From Fluviicola sp. (GTDB taxonomy: Bacteria > Bacteroidota > Bacteroidia > Flavobacteriales_D > Crocinitomicaceae), in NCBI RefSeq assembly GCF_029266855.1, contig NZ_JAQSWB010000004.1:289579-353578 (forward strand): 64,000 bases of DNA. Direction: 5' to 3'. How positions within the stretch are numbered: the stretch's first letter is position 1; every line of letters starts with the position of its first letter. The notes under the pieces were generated by a model, which was not told where the DNA came from, ran no database searches, and saw only the letters and a list, made by a program, of their open reading frames with translations. Both the position numbers and the translations under genes were made by a program. Shown piece by piece: positions 51,158 to 58,779 of the stretch.

Positions 51158-52531
51158 TTACAACGATTGTAAATATTTGATGAGATAGCCACGCTGAGCT
51201 GCCGGGAGTTTTTTGTATTTCTCCCTACTCTTTTCAGCTTCTCCGCCATGCCATAAAATAGCTTCTTCTATGGATCTTGCTCTTCCGTCGTGCAACAAAT
51301 TTGTATGTCCGTTCACTATCGAAATCAATCCTAATCCCCAAAGCGGCGGCGTTCTCCATTCGGAGCCGGTAGCCAGGTGATCCGGGACATTATCCGCTAA
51401 ATCAGGGCCCATGTCGTGAAGTAAGAGGTCTGTATAAGGAGTTATTTTCTGGTTCTTCAGGGGAGCAATATCTCCGCCGAAACCAGTAGTATAATTCATT
51501 TTATGGCAAGAAACACAACCAAGCGATTTAAAGAACTGTGCTCCGTACTTTACTTCAACATCCGTAGTATTGCGTCTTTTAGGAACAGCCAAACTTCTTG
51601 CGTAAAGAATCACTGCTTCCAGGTCGTTGTCCTCAATTTCAGGCGCTCCGCCATTTGGTAATCCTGCGCAAGACGGTTGATTGACCGTATAATTTTCATT
51701 GGGGAAATACGAACTCGTAATCCCGATATCTCCGTTAAAAGCACCTGCTACCTGATGTGCAATACTACCAACGTTCGCTTTCCAGCCAAACCGACCGATA
51801 AGCAGGTTTCCCGAAACAACATCCGAAACATAATTTGCAGTTCCGGATATTCCGTCACCATCCGCATCATTCGGATCAGCATGTGCTAAAATAGCTGACT
51901 CAGAAATCAACTCCAAAAGGCCCAATCCGACCATTTGCTGTCCCACTCTCGGGGATATTTCCGTTGTACCCTGCAGGGCACCATAATTTTGTCCTGCAAC
52001 AGTATAAATAGGTTTTCTTAAGGAATAGCTTGTACCATCAGCAAAGTAACCGGTTTCCTCCACATAAGTAATTCCCATACCTCCTTCGGGACTAATCGCA
52101 TTGTGAGAAAAATCCTGTAATTGCCCACCATAAACAGCATCCGGAGAATTGTCAAAACCAGCTCCTAATCTGAAAAGCAAACCGGAATTAGCTTGCGGTG
52201 AACCCCTTCCGTCCCGGAAATGGCAAGCCGAGCAAGATCTTGCATTGAATAAGGGTCCTAATCCATCACGCGCTGTTGTTGAAGACGGTGCCTGAACCCA
52301 ACTTTGATTAAAAAAAGAATTTCCCACAAAAAACATCAGGGACTGATTTGAGCTCAATCCGTTGATCTGATAAGAAAAGGCATACGAAGTTTGGTCTCCG
52401 GTACTGCAATTACCTCCCAGGTCAATTAATGTTGAATCGTCACTATAGGGTGAAACAATAGTGGCTTCTTCCTTTTTACAGGAAAAAACCACTACAGATA
52501 AAACGATTCCAAGCAGGAATAAGTGCCTCAT
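51158..52531 (-). CDS. Di-heme oxidoreductase-family lipoprotein
   Basis: A 457-residue lipoprotein (lipobox VVVFSCKK, Cys18) of the di-haem oxidoreductase/DUF1111 (so-called thiol oxidoreductase) family. Two c-type haem motifs CxxCH are present: CSACH at 100-104 and CVSCHKM in the second half, with PLWGLGL and LLHDGRARSIEEAILWHGGEA near the end as in the family. It is expected in the periplasm. Its start overlaps the imelysin stop by one base (TAATG type), so it is translationally coupled. Together they form a pair often seen near iron-uptake genes; the redox role is inferred. Confidence 0.88.
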   Translation of the reverse strand: MRHLFLLGIVLSVVVFSCKKEEATIVSPYSDDSTLIDLGGNCSTGDQTSYAFSYQINGLSSNQSLMFFVGNSFFNQSWVQAPSSTTARDGLGPLFNARSCSACHFRDGRGSPQANSGLLFRLGAGFDNSPDAVYGGQLQDFSHNAISPEGGMGITYVEETGYFADGTSYSLRKPIYTVAGQNYGALQGTTEISPRVGQQMVGLGLLELISESAILAHADPNDADGDGISGTANYVSDVVSGNLLIGRFGWKANVGSIAHQVAGAFNGDIGITSSYFPNENYTVNQPSCAGLPNGGAPEIEDNDLEAVILYARSLAVPKRRNTTDVEVKYGAQFFKSLGCVSCHKMNYTTGFGGDIAPLKNQKITPYTDLLLHDMGPDLADNVPDHLATGSEWRTPPLWGLGLISIVNGHTNLLHDGRARSIEEAILWHGGEAEKSREKYKKLPAAQRGYLIKYLQSL

Positions 52532-53706
52532 TAAAATGTAATTGAGAATACTGCTGCTGCTGCATCTATATCTTCTTGTTCAGCTTGCAATGAAGTAACG
52601 ACATCCATAACTTTAGGACGTTCAGCATCTAAAATGATTGCCTGATCAAATGGTTCGTACATCACAGCGATGAATCCCATCGTAGCAGAAAAACGGTTGA
52701 TTAAGGTTGTATTTTTATCTGCATTGATCGTTCCAACCAAATCTTCCAGAGCATATCCGTTTACATTGTTTCCGAAAGGAGAAGTATAATTTCCCTTATA
52801 CAGATTCTCAACAGCCAATGCGTTCAGGTAAATATCTCTGTGTGTATTATCTGAAAAACAAGAATGCTCATCTTCCTGACTTTCATTCACGTAAGCAACG
52901 TAGATACGCTCCCCGGCCAACTCATCTCCGGCCAATACACGCATGGAGTTAAACATTTTACGTAAAGCTGTTTGGTTATCCAAAGCTTGGAAAGTATAGT
53001 AATAGCTTCCTGTAATTGCAGGATCCCATGCGTTTTTAACCTGGTTCAATGCCGAAACCAGTAAATCTGCAACTGTTTTCAAATAAGTTGCTCTTCGTGC
53101 CTGGTTTAAGGCTGTTCCGCCAATAACATAATCAGTATAAGGTCTTGTTCCGGCAGACGCGTCGCTTAAATCCTGTCCCCACAATAAAAACTCAATTGCA
53201 TGGTATCCGGAAGAAATTTTAGTTTCTCCACCGAATTCATTTGCCTGAACGATCGTAGAAGCATCAATTGCCGGGTAATTGACCAAGTCATTAATAATTC
53301 CCGAGTTCGGTTCACCAGCTACATAATCCACATAGTTCTCATCCATCGGCCATGCGTTGATCAAACCTTCAGGTCCGTCATTTGTATTGTCGATCGGTCC
53401 GTCTACAAAGCGGAAAATTTCAGTTAAGCCGTAAATTTCACGCGCATTCAGCCATGCAGTTTTTGCCGCATCAAGGGTTGCTTGAGACGGATTGTCAGCC
53501 AAAGTATGACAAGCAGTTTGCAACGTTAATGCTGAAGTGTAGGAATCTTTGTATACAGCAAAAGCCATATCGGCATAGGTTTTCTTGATGTCCGTTTTAT
53601 GCTGTGCATACTGATCAGCTGACGTTTCATCGTCCTTTTTGTTTTTTTTGCACGCTGTAACTGCAATTGAAGCAAGTACAAATATCCCGATTAACGTCCT
53701 TTTCAT
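52531..53706 (-). CDS. Imelysin family lipoprotein (putative iron-regulated)
   Basis: A 391-residue periplasmic lipoprotein (signal MKRTLIGIFVLASIAVTACKK with a lipobox Cys) of the imelysin/IrpA-EfeO fold. The family motif GxHxxE is present as SGYHAIEFLLWG, the probable metal-binding site; the helix-bundle signatures RFVDGPIDNTNDG and LLWGQDLSDASAG are typical. The ATG at 53706 gives the lipoprotein signal; an upstream in-frame start at 53751 would precede the -33 region. TTG-N20-TACTTTTG lies before it. It is the first gene of the imelysin/di-heme operon. Confidence 0.9.
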   Translation of the reverse strand: MKRTLIGIFVLASIAVTACKKNKKDDETSADQYAQHKTDIKKTYADMAFAVYKDSYTSALTLQTACHTLADNPSQATLDAAKTAWLNAREIYGLTEIFRFVDGPIDNTNDGPEGLINAWPMDENYVDYVAGEPNSGIINDLVNYPAIDASTIVQANEFGGETKISSGYHAIEFLLWGQDLSDASAGTRPYTDYVIGGTALNQARRATYLKTVADLLVSALNQVKNAWDPAITGSYYYTFQALDNQTALRKMFNSMRVLAGDELAGERIYVAYVNESQEDEHSCFSDNTHRDIYLNALAVENLYKGNYTSPFGNNVNGYALEDLVGTINADKNTTLINRFSATMGFIAVMYEPFDQAIILDAERPKVMDVVTSLQAEQEDIDAAAAVFSITF

Positions 53707-53724
53707 AGTAACTAAATTTGAGGT

Positions 53725-53755
53725 CAAAAGTACCTGAAACAAGCTTGTCACTCAA
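53725..53755 (-). promoter_or_regulatory. Promoter of the imelysin/di-heme operon
   Basis: On the minus strand TTG (53753-53755) and TACTTTTG (53725-53732) are separated by 20 nt. The -7 box ends 18 nt before the ATG. No obvious Fur-type operator was recognised. Confidence 0.55.
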
Positions 53756-53892
53756 TACCAGATTCTTGGTATTTTGATTCTTTTGAAAAAAGTGTATCTT
53801 TTGACTGGCAATCAGTTATTTCCATAAAATGTGAAAATGCAATTTTTGGCATCTGGTTTGTAAACAACTCTTTCAACAATAGAATTTAAGTT

Positions 53893-54681
53893 ATGAAAAC
53901 AAGTTTGATCATTTCTTCAGCAATCGTTATAGTGGTTGGTTTGACCACCAGTATGCAGGAAGTTGCATTACCTAAGGTTTCAAACAATTCATTTCAGACC
54001 GGAGAGAAGTTGCGTTACCGCATTACCTATGGTTTTGTAGATGCGGGTGAAGCCGTTCTCGAAGTAAAAGAGACAAGCAAAAAAGGAAACGGAAACAGGG
54101 AATTATACCATATTAAAGGAACCGGCAGAACGTTGGGCGGATTCAATGCAGTTTACAAGGTGAATGATGTCTACGAAAGTTATATCGACAAGAAAGGTAT
54201 TTTTCCATGGCAATTCGTTCGAAGAGTAGAAGAAGGCGGATACAAGCTTTCACAGGATTATGCATTCAAGCAAGACAAACAAAAAGTGCATAACGGAGAA
54301 AAGGATTTTACCACTCCAACGGGAATTCAGGATATGATCTCGTCCTTTTACTATGCCAGAACCCTGAATTTCAAATCTGCCAAGGTCGGTGATACATTTG
54401 AATTCAAATGTTTTATGGATGACGAAATCTGGCCGTTGAAAGTGAAATACCTGGGTGATGAGAAAATTTCCATTCGCAAAGGAAAGTTTAACTGTATGAA
54501 ATTTGCTCCAGTGGTTCAAACCGGTCGTGTATTTAAAAAACAAGATGACCTGAGTTTTTGGGTCACAAAAGATGAAAACCGAATTCCAATTTTAGTGAAA
54601 GCAAAAATTCCTGTCGGATCAATCAAACTGCATTTGGTAGAATGGTCCGGTTTGAAACACGATTTGGTAAAAGCAAAATAA
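53893..54681 (+). CDS. DUF3108 family secreted protein
   Basis: A 262-residue protein with a signal peptide (MKTSLIISSAIVIVVGLTTSMQ) and a mature beta-rich domain of the DUF3108 type (FQTGEKLRYRITYGFVDAGEAVLEV, GGFNAVYKVNDVYESYID, DDLSFWVTKDENRIPILVKAKIPVGSIKLHL). Related domains are predicted to be periplasmic lipid- or polymer-binding barrels. It has no cysteine of note. A GC-rich stem-loop at 54689 follows the stop. The gene diverges from the imelysin operon; nothing else in its flanks suggests a partner. Confidence 0.88.
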   Translation: MKTSLIISSAIVIVVGLTTSMQEVALPKVSNNSFQTGEKLRYRITYGFVDAGEAVLEVKETSKKGNGNRELYHIKGTGRTLGGFNAVYKVNDVYESYIDKKGIFPWQFVRRVEEGGYKLSQDYAFKQDKQKVHNGEKDFTTPTGIQDMISSFYYARTLNFKSAKVGDTFEFKCFMDDEIWPLKVKYLGDEKISIRKGKFNCMKFAPVVQTGRVFKKQDDLSFWVTKDENRIPILVKAKIPVGSIKLHLVEWSGLKHDLVKAK

Positions 54682-54688
54682 GAACGTG

Positions 54689-54714
54689 CCGCGGTGGATG
54701 AAAACCCATCGCGG
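54689..54714 (+). terminator. GC-rich stem-loop after the DUF3108 gene
   Basis: CCGCGGTGG (54689-54697) pairs with CCATCGCGG (54706-54714; one G-T pair). The U-tract is poor, so the terminator assignment is weak. Confidence 0.4.
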
Positions 54715-54831
54715 TCAATAAATTAAGCTGCAACCAGGTAACTTGCTAAACTTTTAGTCAACAAAATGCCGGAAAGAATGAAATGTTCAAATATTAACGT
54801 TTTTGTTCACGATTAATACATTGCTTTGGCA

Positions 54832-54839
54832 TATCTTTG
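54832..54839 (+). promoter_or_regulatory. -7 box of the tryptophan dioxygenase gene
   Basis: TATCTTTG, 21 nt before the ATG at 54861. TTTTTG occurs 26 nt upstream, a longer gap than usual. Confidence 0.45.
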
Positions 54840-54860
54840 TTAGCTAAAATCTGAAAATAA

Positions 54861-55811
54861 ATGGAATTAACTCCTGAAATCTTAGAAAGAATTACTCTTC
54901 TCAAAGCGAAGTATGATGCGCAAGGTCAGGATTTAGTGGCATACCTGGATAGTCTGTTGTATTCCCGAATGCCAAATTACTGGGATTATGTTCAAGTAGA
55001 TACATTGTTGTCGCTGCAGAAAACATATACCGATTTCCCTGATGAAATGGTGTTTTTGATGTACCATCAGGTAACTGAGTTGTACTTCAAGCTATGCTTA
55101 CACGAATTTCAGCAAATTTCAGATCGCAAGAATTTAGATGCCTCTTTTTTCGTAGAGCATGTTCAGCGCATCAATCGTTATTTTGAAGCTTTGACTAAGA
55201 GTTTCGAGATCATGGTAGACGGAATGCAACGTGAGCAATTCCTGAAATTCAGGCTGGCACTTGCACCTGCTTCAGGTTTCCAATCTGCACAGTACCGAAA
55301 AATTGAAATTCATTCTACTGATTTTCTTCAGTTGGTTCACAAGGATCACCGCGAAAAATATACCGGTAAAGAACCTATTTCCGAGCTTTTTGAGAACATT
55401 TACTGGAAAGAAGGCGCAACGGATATGCAAACCGGCAAAAAAACACTGACGTTGACTCAATTCGAGGATCGTTACCGAGATGAATTCATTCAAATGGGTG
55501 AAAGTCTTCGCAACGATAACTTATGGCGGTGTTACTTACGTCTTCCGGCTGAAGACCAGGAATTACCGGAAGTTATTCATGTGCTGAAACAGAACGATGT
55601 CAACGTAAATATTAACTGGCCTTTGGTTCACTACAAATCTGCCGTGCGTTATTTGCAGAAAGATAAAGGTGACATTGCCGCTACCGGTGGCACGAACTGG
55701 CAAAAATATCTTCCTCCGCGTTTCCAGAAACGCGTCTTTTATCCTCAACTATGGTCTGAGATGGAGATCGCTGAATGGGGTAAATCCTGGGTGGAAGCTG
55801 TTCTGATCTAG
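54861..55811 (+). CDS. Tryptophan 2,3-dioxygenase family protein
   Basis: A 316-residue haem enzyme expected to oxidise L-tryptophan to N-formylkynurenine, the first step of the kynurenine pathway. Family signatures are the early helix DEMVFLMYHQVTELYFKL, ASGFQSAQYRKIEIHS in the middle, and the near-terminal GGTNWQKYLPP followed by FYPQLWS. The length is near the usual size (about 280-400). No other kynurenine-pathway gene is in the window, so a complete pathway cannot be claimed. A 46-bp palindrome after the stop probably terminates transcription. Confidence 0.92.
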   Translation: MELTPEILERITLLKAKYDAQGQDLVAYLDSLLYSRMPNYWDYVQVDTLLSLQKTYTDFPDEMVFLMYHQVTELYFKLCLHEFQQISDRKNLDASFFVEHVQRINRYFEALTKSFEIMVDGMQREQFLKFRLALAPASGFQSAQYRKIEIHSTDFLQLVHKDHREKYTGKEPISELFENIYWKEGATDMQTGKKTLTLTQFEDRYRDEFIQMGESLRNDNLWRCYLRLPAEDQELPEVIHVLKQNDVNVNINWPLVHYKSAVRYLQKDKGDIAATGGTNWQKYLPPRFQKRVFYPQLWSEMEIAEWGKSWVEAVLI

Positions 55812-55821
55812 AATTACAAAG

Positions 55822-55867
55822 TTGCAAATTGGCAACATTGCAATATTGCAATGTTGCCAATTTGCAA
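55822..55867 (+). terminator. Perfect 46-bp palindrome downstream of the dioxygenase gene
   Basis: Both 23-bp halves (TTGCAAATTGGCAACATTGC outermost) are exact complements around the centre CAATATTG. It lies 10 nt after the stop. The U-tract is poor, but the stem is very stable; it may also be a cruciform-forming operator. Confidence 0.55.
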
Positions 55868-55915
55868 AATAGCCATTTTGCTTTATTTCCAAATTCATCG
55901 TTGGATCATTCTTCT

Positions 55916-55923
55916 TACTTTTG
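55916..55923 (+). promoter_or_regulatory. -7 box upstream of the 55928 gene
   Basis: TACTTTTG ends 4 nt before the ATG at 55928 (leaderless arrangement). It excludes the upstream ATG at 55829, which lies in the palindrome. Confidence 0.5.
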
Positions 55924-55927
55924 CACT

Positions 55928-56770
55928 ATGCAAAAAGCTGCCCTCATATTTGCACCCCTCCTTCTTGTTGCCGCAACAATGCAAAAAACAAGCCGTCTCC
56001 CAAAAGATTTGAAGGAGATATCAGGCTGGGTTTTTGCAAACGACAGTACCCTGATCGCCCACAATGACGGTGGTAACGATCCCGAAATTTTCGTGCTGAA
56101 CCTGGACGGAAGTATCCGGCACAGAGTTGATGTTATCAATGCAGAAAATGAGGATTGGGAAGACATTGCTTTGGATCAAAAAGGGCACGTCTACATTGGT
56201 GATTTTGGGAATAATAATAATACGCGGAAGAATCTCCGGATCTTAAAATTGAGTTTAAAGAAAATTCTCGATAACCAGGACGTCGAAGCAAAGTTTATTG
56301 AATTCTCTTACCCCGAACAAAAAGACTTTCCTCCCAAGCTGACCGAAAAATATTTCGATTGTGAAGCATTGAGTTTTTCCAATGACTCCTTATACCTTTT
56401 TACCAAATGTCGCTCAGAGCCTTTTGACGGAAAATGCTACGTGTATACTTTGCCCACGAAACCCGGAACCCATAAAGCTCAGAAGAAGTATTACATGGTT
56501 CTTGGAAAACGTGATTGGTTCAGGGATGCAGCAACTTCCGCGGATATTCAAAATGGCAAGTTATATCTTCTGACATATAACCGTGTGATCATTCACACCT
56601 TTGAGAACGGAAGGGCAAAGTACGAATCACATCAAACCATGCTCCCAATTACCCAAAAGGAAGCGATCGCTGTTCATTCGAACGGAAAAATATATGTTGC
56701 CGATGAACGTCAGAAAATAGTGGGCGGAGGAAACTTATACATCTTAAAACCAACGCAAAAGAAAAAATGA
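55928..56770 (+). CDS. Secreted propeller-like protein of unknown function
   Basis: A 280-residue protein with a short signal sequence (MQKAALIFAPLLLVAATMQ) and strands suggestive of a small beta-propeller (GNDPEIFVLNLDGSIRH, EDWEDIALDQKGHVYIGDFGNN, EALSFSNDSLYLFTKCRS, ADIQNGKLYLLTYNRVI, ITQKEAIAVHSNGKIYVADE). It resembles SdiA-regulated/esterase-like phytase-fold proteins, but assignment is weak. The stop overlaps the ATG of the following HAD gene by four bases (ATGA), so the two are co-translated. The ATG at 55928 is preferred to one at 55829 for the promoter reason above. Confidence 0.72.
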   Translation: MQKAALIFAPLLLVAATMQKTSRLPKDLKEISGWVFANDSTLIAHNDGGNDPEIFVLNLDGSIRHRVDVINAENEDWEDIALDQKGHVYIGDFGNNNNTRKNLRILKLSLKKILDNQDVEAKFIEFSYPEQKDFPPKLTEKYFDCEALSFSNDSLYLFTKCRSEPFDGKCYVYTLPTKPGTHKAQKKYYMVLGKRDWFRDAATSADIQNGKLYLLTYNRVIIHTFENGRAKYESHQTMLPITQKEAIAVHSNGKIYVADERQKIVGGGNLYILKPTQKKK

Positions 56771-57423
56771 AATTAGGCAATTTTGATGGGGTCATCTACG
56801 ATATGGACGGAGTACTTACAGATTCCGAACCATTGTGGAAAATTGCCATGGAAGATGTATTTAAAAGTGTCGGTTGTCCGCTTACGAAAGAGGATTTTCA
56901 GCGCACGGTAGGATTGCGCATAGATGAAGTAATTGCCTATTGGTATCATGTGGCTCCCTGGCAAAATGCAAGTCCGAAGGAAGTGGAAAACGCCATTGTA
57001 AATCGCATGATCGAATTACTTACAGCACGCGCCACTCCCTTGCCGGGTGTAGTAGAATCATTGGAATTCTTTTCTTCAAAAGGTTTGAAGATCGGCCTGG
57101 CTACTTCCTCGTACCAGGTTTTGATCGATTGCATCCTGGATACATTGCAAATCAGGCATTTCTTCCAAACAGTTCATTCTGCCGAATACGAATTATTTGG
57201 AAAACCTCATCCTGCGGTATATTTGACAGCTGCCAAAAACCTGGATATCGATCCAAGACGCTGTTTGGTAATTGAAGATTCTTTAAACGGGATTATCTCC
57301 GGAAAAGCAGCCCGGATGACCGTGTTTTGCGTCCCTGAGAAAACACATCACCCGGAGCCGAAGCTAATCCTGGCAGATGCTCAATTCGATGATTTAATTG
57401 GCCTTGTCAACTACTTTAAGTAA
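56767..57423 (+). CDS. HAD-IA hydrolase, hexitol/sugar-phosphate phosphatase-like
   Basis: A 218-residue haloacid-dehalogenase superfamily phosphatase. Motif I is YDMDGVLTDSEP with the nucleophile D12 and acid/base D14; motif II is LATSSYQ; motif III Lys is in FGKPHPAVYL; motif IV is VIEDSLNGI. The overall layout and the cap helices resemble HxpB/YniC-type 2-deoxyglucose-6-phosphate or hexitol phosphatases, but the real substrate is not deducible. It overlaps the previous gene by four bases and is followed by the DUF3109 gene after 8 nt, forming a three-gene operon. Confidence 0.9.
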   Translation: MKLGNFDGVIYDMDGVLTDSEPLWKIAMEDVFKSVGCPLTKEDFQRTVGLRIDEVIAYWYHVAPWQNASPKEVENAIVNRMIELLTARATPLPGVVESLEFFSSKGLKIGLATSSYQVLIDCILDTLQIRHFFQTVHSAEYELFGKPHPAVYLTAAKNLDIDPRRCLVIEDSLNGIISGKAARMTVFCVPEKTHHPEPKLILADAQFDDLIGLVNYFK

Positions 57424-57431
57424 CTTGTATT

Positions 57432-58016
57432 ATGATCGTAGCGATAGATGATAAATTAATTTCCACAGAAGTGTTTGACCGTAAATTTGTTTGCGATCTG
57501 AATGCCTGCAAAGGAGCCTGTTGCATTGAAGGTGACGGCGGGGCACCCTTGAGTTTTGAAGAAGTTGACATCATGGAAGAAATCCTGGATGATGTGATCC
57601 CATTTATGCGGCCCGAAGGGATTGAAGCTGTGAAACAATCGGGTGTTTTCTATATTGATCCGTGGAATGAACCGGCCACCACCCTGGTCAACGGGAAAGA
57701 ATGTGCTTTTGTTTATTTTGATGAGAAAGGAATCACAAAATGTTCGATCGAACAAGCTTACCTGGCCGGAAAAACGACTTGGAAAAAACCAATTTCCTGC
57801 CATTTATACCCGATTCGTGTAAAAAAATTGAGTGAGGGCCTTGCACTAAACTACGAAGAATGGGATATTTGTAAGCCAGCCTGTTCCTGTGGTGAACAAT
57901 TGAATGTTCCGGTCTATAAGTTTTTGCGGGAACCGCTGATTCGCGCTTTCGGCGAAGAGTTTTATTCTGACCTGGAAGGAATCGATGAGACGTTGAAGAA
58001 CGCCAATTTGGAGTAA
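57432..58016 (+). CDS. DUF3109 family protein
   Basis: A 194-residue cytosolic protein of the DUF3109 family. Clustered cysteines (CDLNACKGACCIEGDGG near the N-terminus, ECAF, ISCHLYPIRVKKL, and CKPACSCGEQL near 150) are probably metal or Fe-S ligands, as in the related YkgJ-type proteins. Function is unknown. It ends the operon with the HAD phosphatase and the secreted propeller-like gene. It converges with a lipoprotein gene 10 nt away with no terminator in between. Confidence 0.9.
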   Translation: MIVAIDDKLISTEVFDRKFVCDLNACKGACCIEGDGGAPLSFEEVDIMEEILDDVIPFMRPEGIEAVKQSGVFYIDPWNEPATTLVNGKECAFVYFDEKGITKCSIEQAYLAGKTTWKKPISCHLYPIRVKKLSEGLALNYEEWDICKPACSCGEQLNVPVYKFLREPLIRAFGEEFYSDLEGIDETLKNANLE

Positions 58017-58026
58017 GTTGTCAAGC

Positions 58027-58728
58027 TCAATCTTCCCAATTTTCTCCCATGATCCATTTGTTGATCATTTCTTTGTCCAGGATCCGGCCAATAACTCTGT
58101 AAGCTGATTTAGCAAATGGGTTATCCCCGATCAACTCTTCCGTTTGTACACCAATTTTCGGATCGTAATAACTGGCATGGGTAAAGGTGACTTCATTTCC
58201 TGACTTATAAACAAAGCCCACATGATTATCAAGACCTGCTATGTACAGACCATCAGGCTGTTTCAGGAAATAGCTTTCCATAGATTCAGGAGTTTTATTG
58301 CTGAAACGTTCCACATCGGATGTGAGCCGGGTAATGTAATATTCAGACGCCTGCTGTGCCCATTTTACCCGTGGAATTTTAAATCCGGCATCATAAAGTA
58401 CAGTAGTAATGAAATAGCCACATGCAATTTTACCTTTTCGTGGAATACGTGTTGTTCCGTTAAAATCCCATTCGGTTCCCTGCCACTGACTGAAAAAGTC
58501 TTTTGTAATGCTTGTTAAAAGATAGGTTTGTGCCTTTTCAGCGATTTTGTCTCGAGCCGACTCATCTGCCTTAGTATACTCTTTTTGAAAAAGAAGCCGC
58601 TGTTCTTCTACTGATGAAATCAGGTCTTCGTAAGCAGGCAAATTCTTTTTCATCTCCGTTTTTCTCACTTCAAAACAGCTCAGAAGAATGAAGCAAACAG
58701 CACAAAATGAGATTAACTTAATTTTCAT
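58027..58728 (-). CDS. Lipoprotein with NlpC/P60-like cysteine-peptidase features
   Basis: A 233-residue lipoprotein (lipobox CFILLSC, Cys18). The mature domain has a Cys at the start of a helix (KIACGYFITTVLYDAGF) and a His in GLDNHVGFVYKSG, the order and spacing of the catalytic pair in NlpC/P60 and related papain-like peptidases. A third residue cannot be identified with certainty. It may cut peptidoglycan peptides or another periplasmic substrate. Length and motif fit a periplasmic hydrolase, but activity is inferred. It stands alone on the minus strand. Confidence 0.68.
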   Translation of the reverse strand: MKIKLISFCAVCFILLSCFEVRKTEMKKNLPAYEDLISSVEEQRLLFQKEYTKADESARDKIAEKAQTYLLTSITKDFFSQWQGTEWDFNGTTRIPRKGKIACGYFITTVLYDAGFKIPRVKWAQQASEYYITRLTSDVERFSNKTPESMESYFLKQPDGLYIAGLDNHVGFVYKSGNEVTFTHASYYDPKIGVQTEELIGDNPFAKSAYRVIGRILDKEMINKWIMGENWED

Positions 58729-58779
58729 AACATCCTTTTTAAGCTTAACTTTTTGATTGCGTAAATGTTACAAAAACAA

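Noticed and set aside
55829..55927. Upstream ATG extension of the 55928 gene
   Set aside because: It would translate the 46-bp palindrome and the promoter; the -7 box and signal peptide fit the ATG at 55928.
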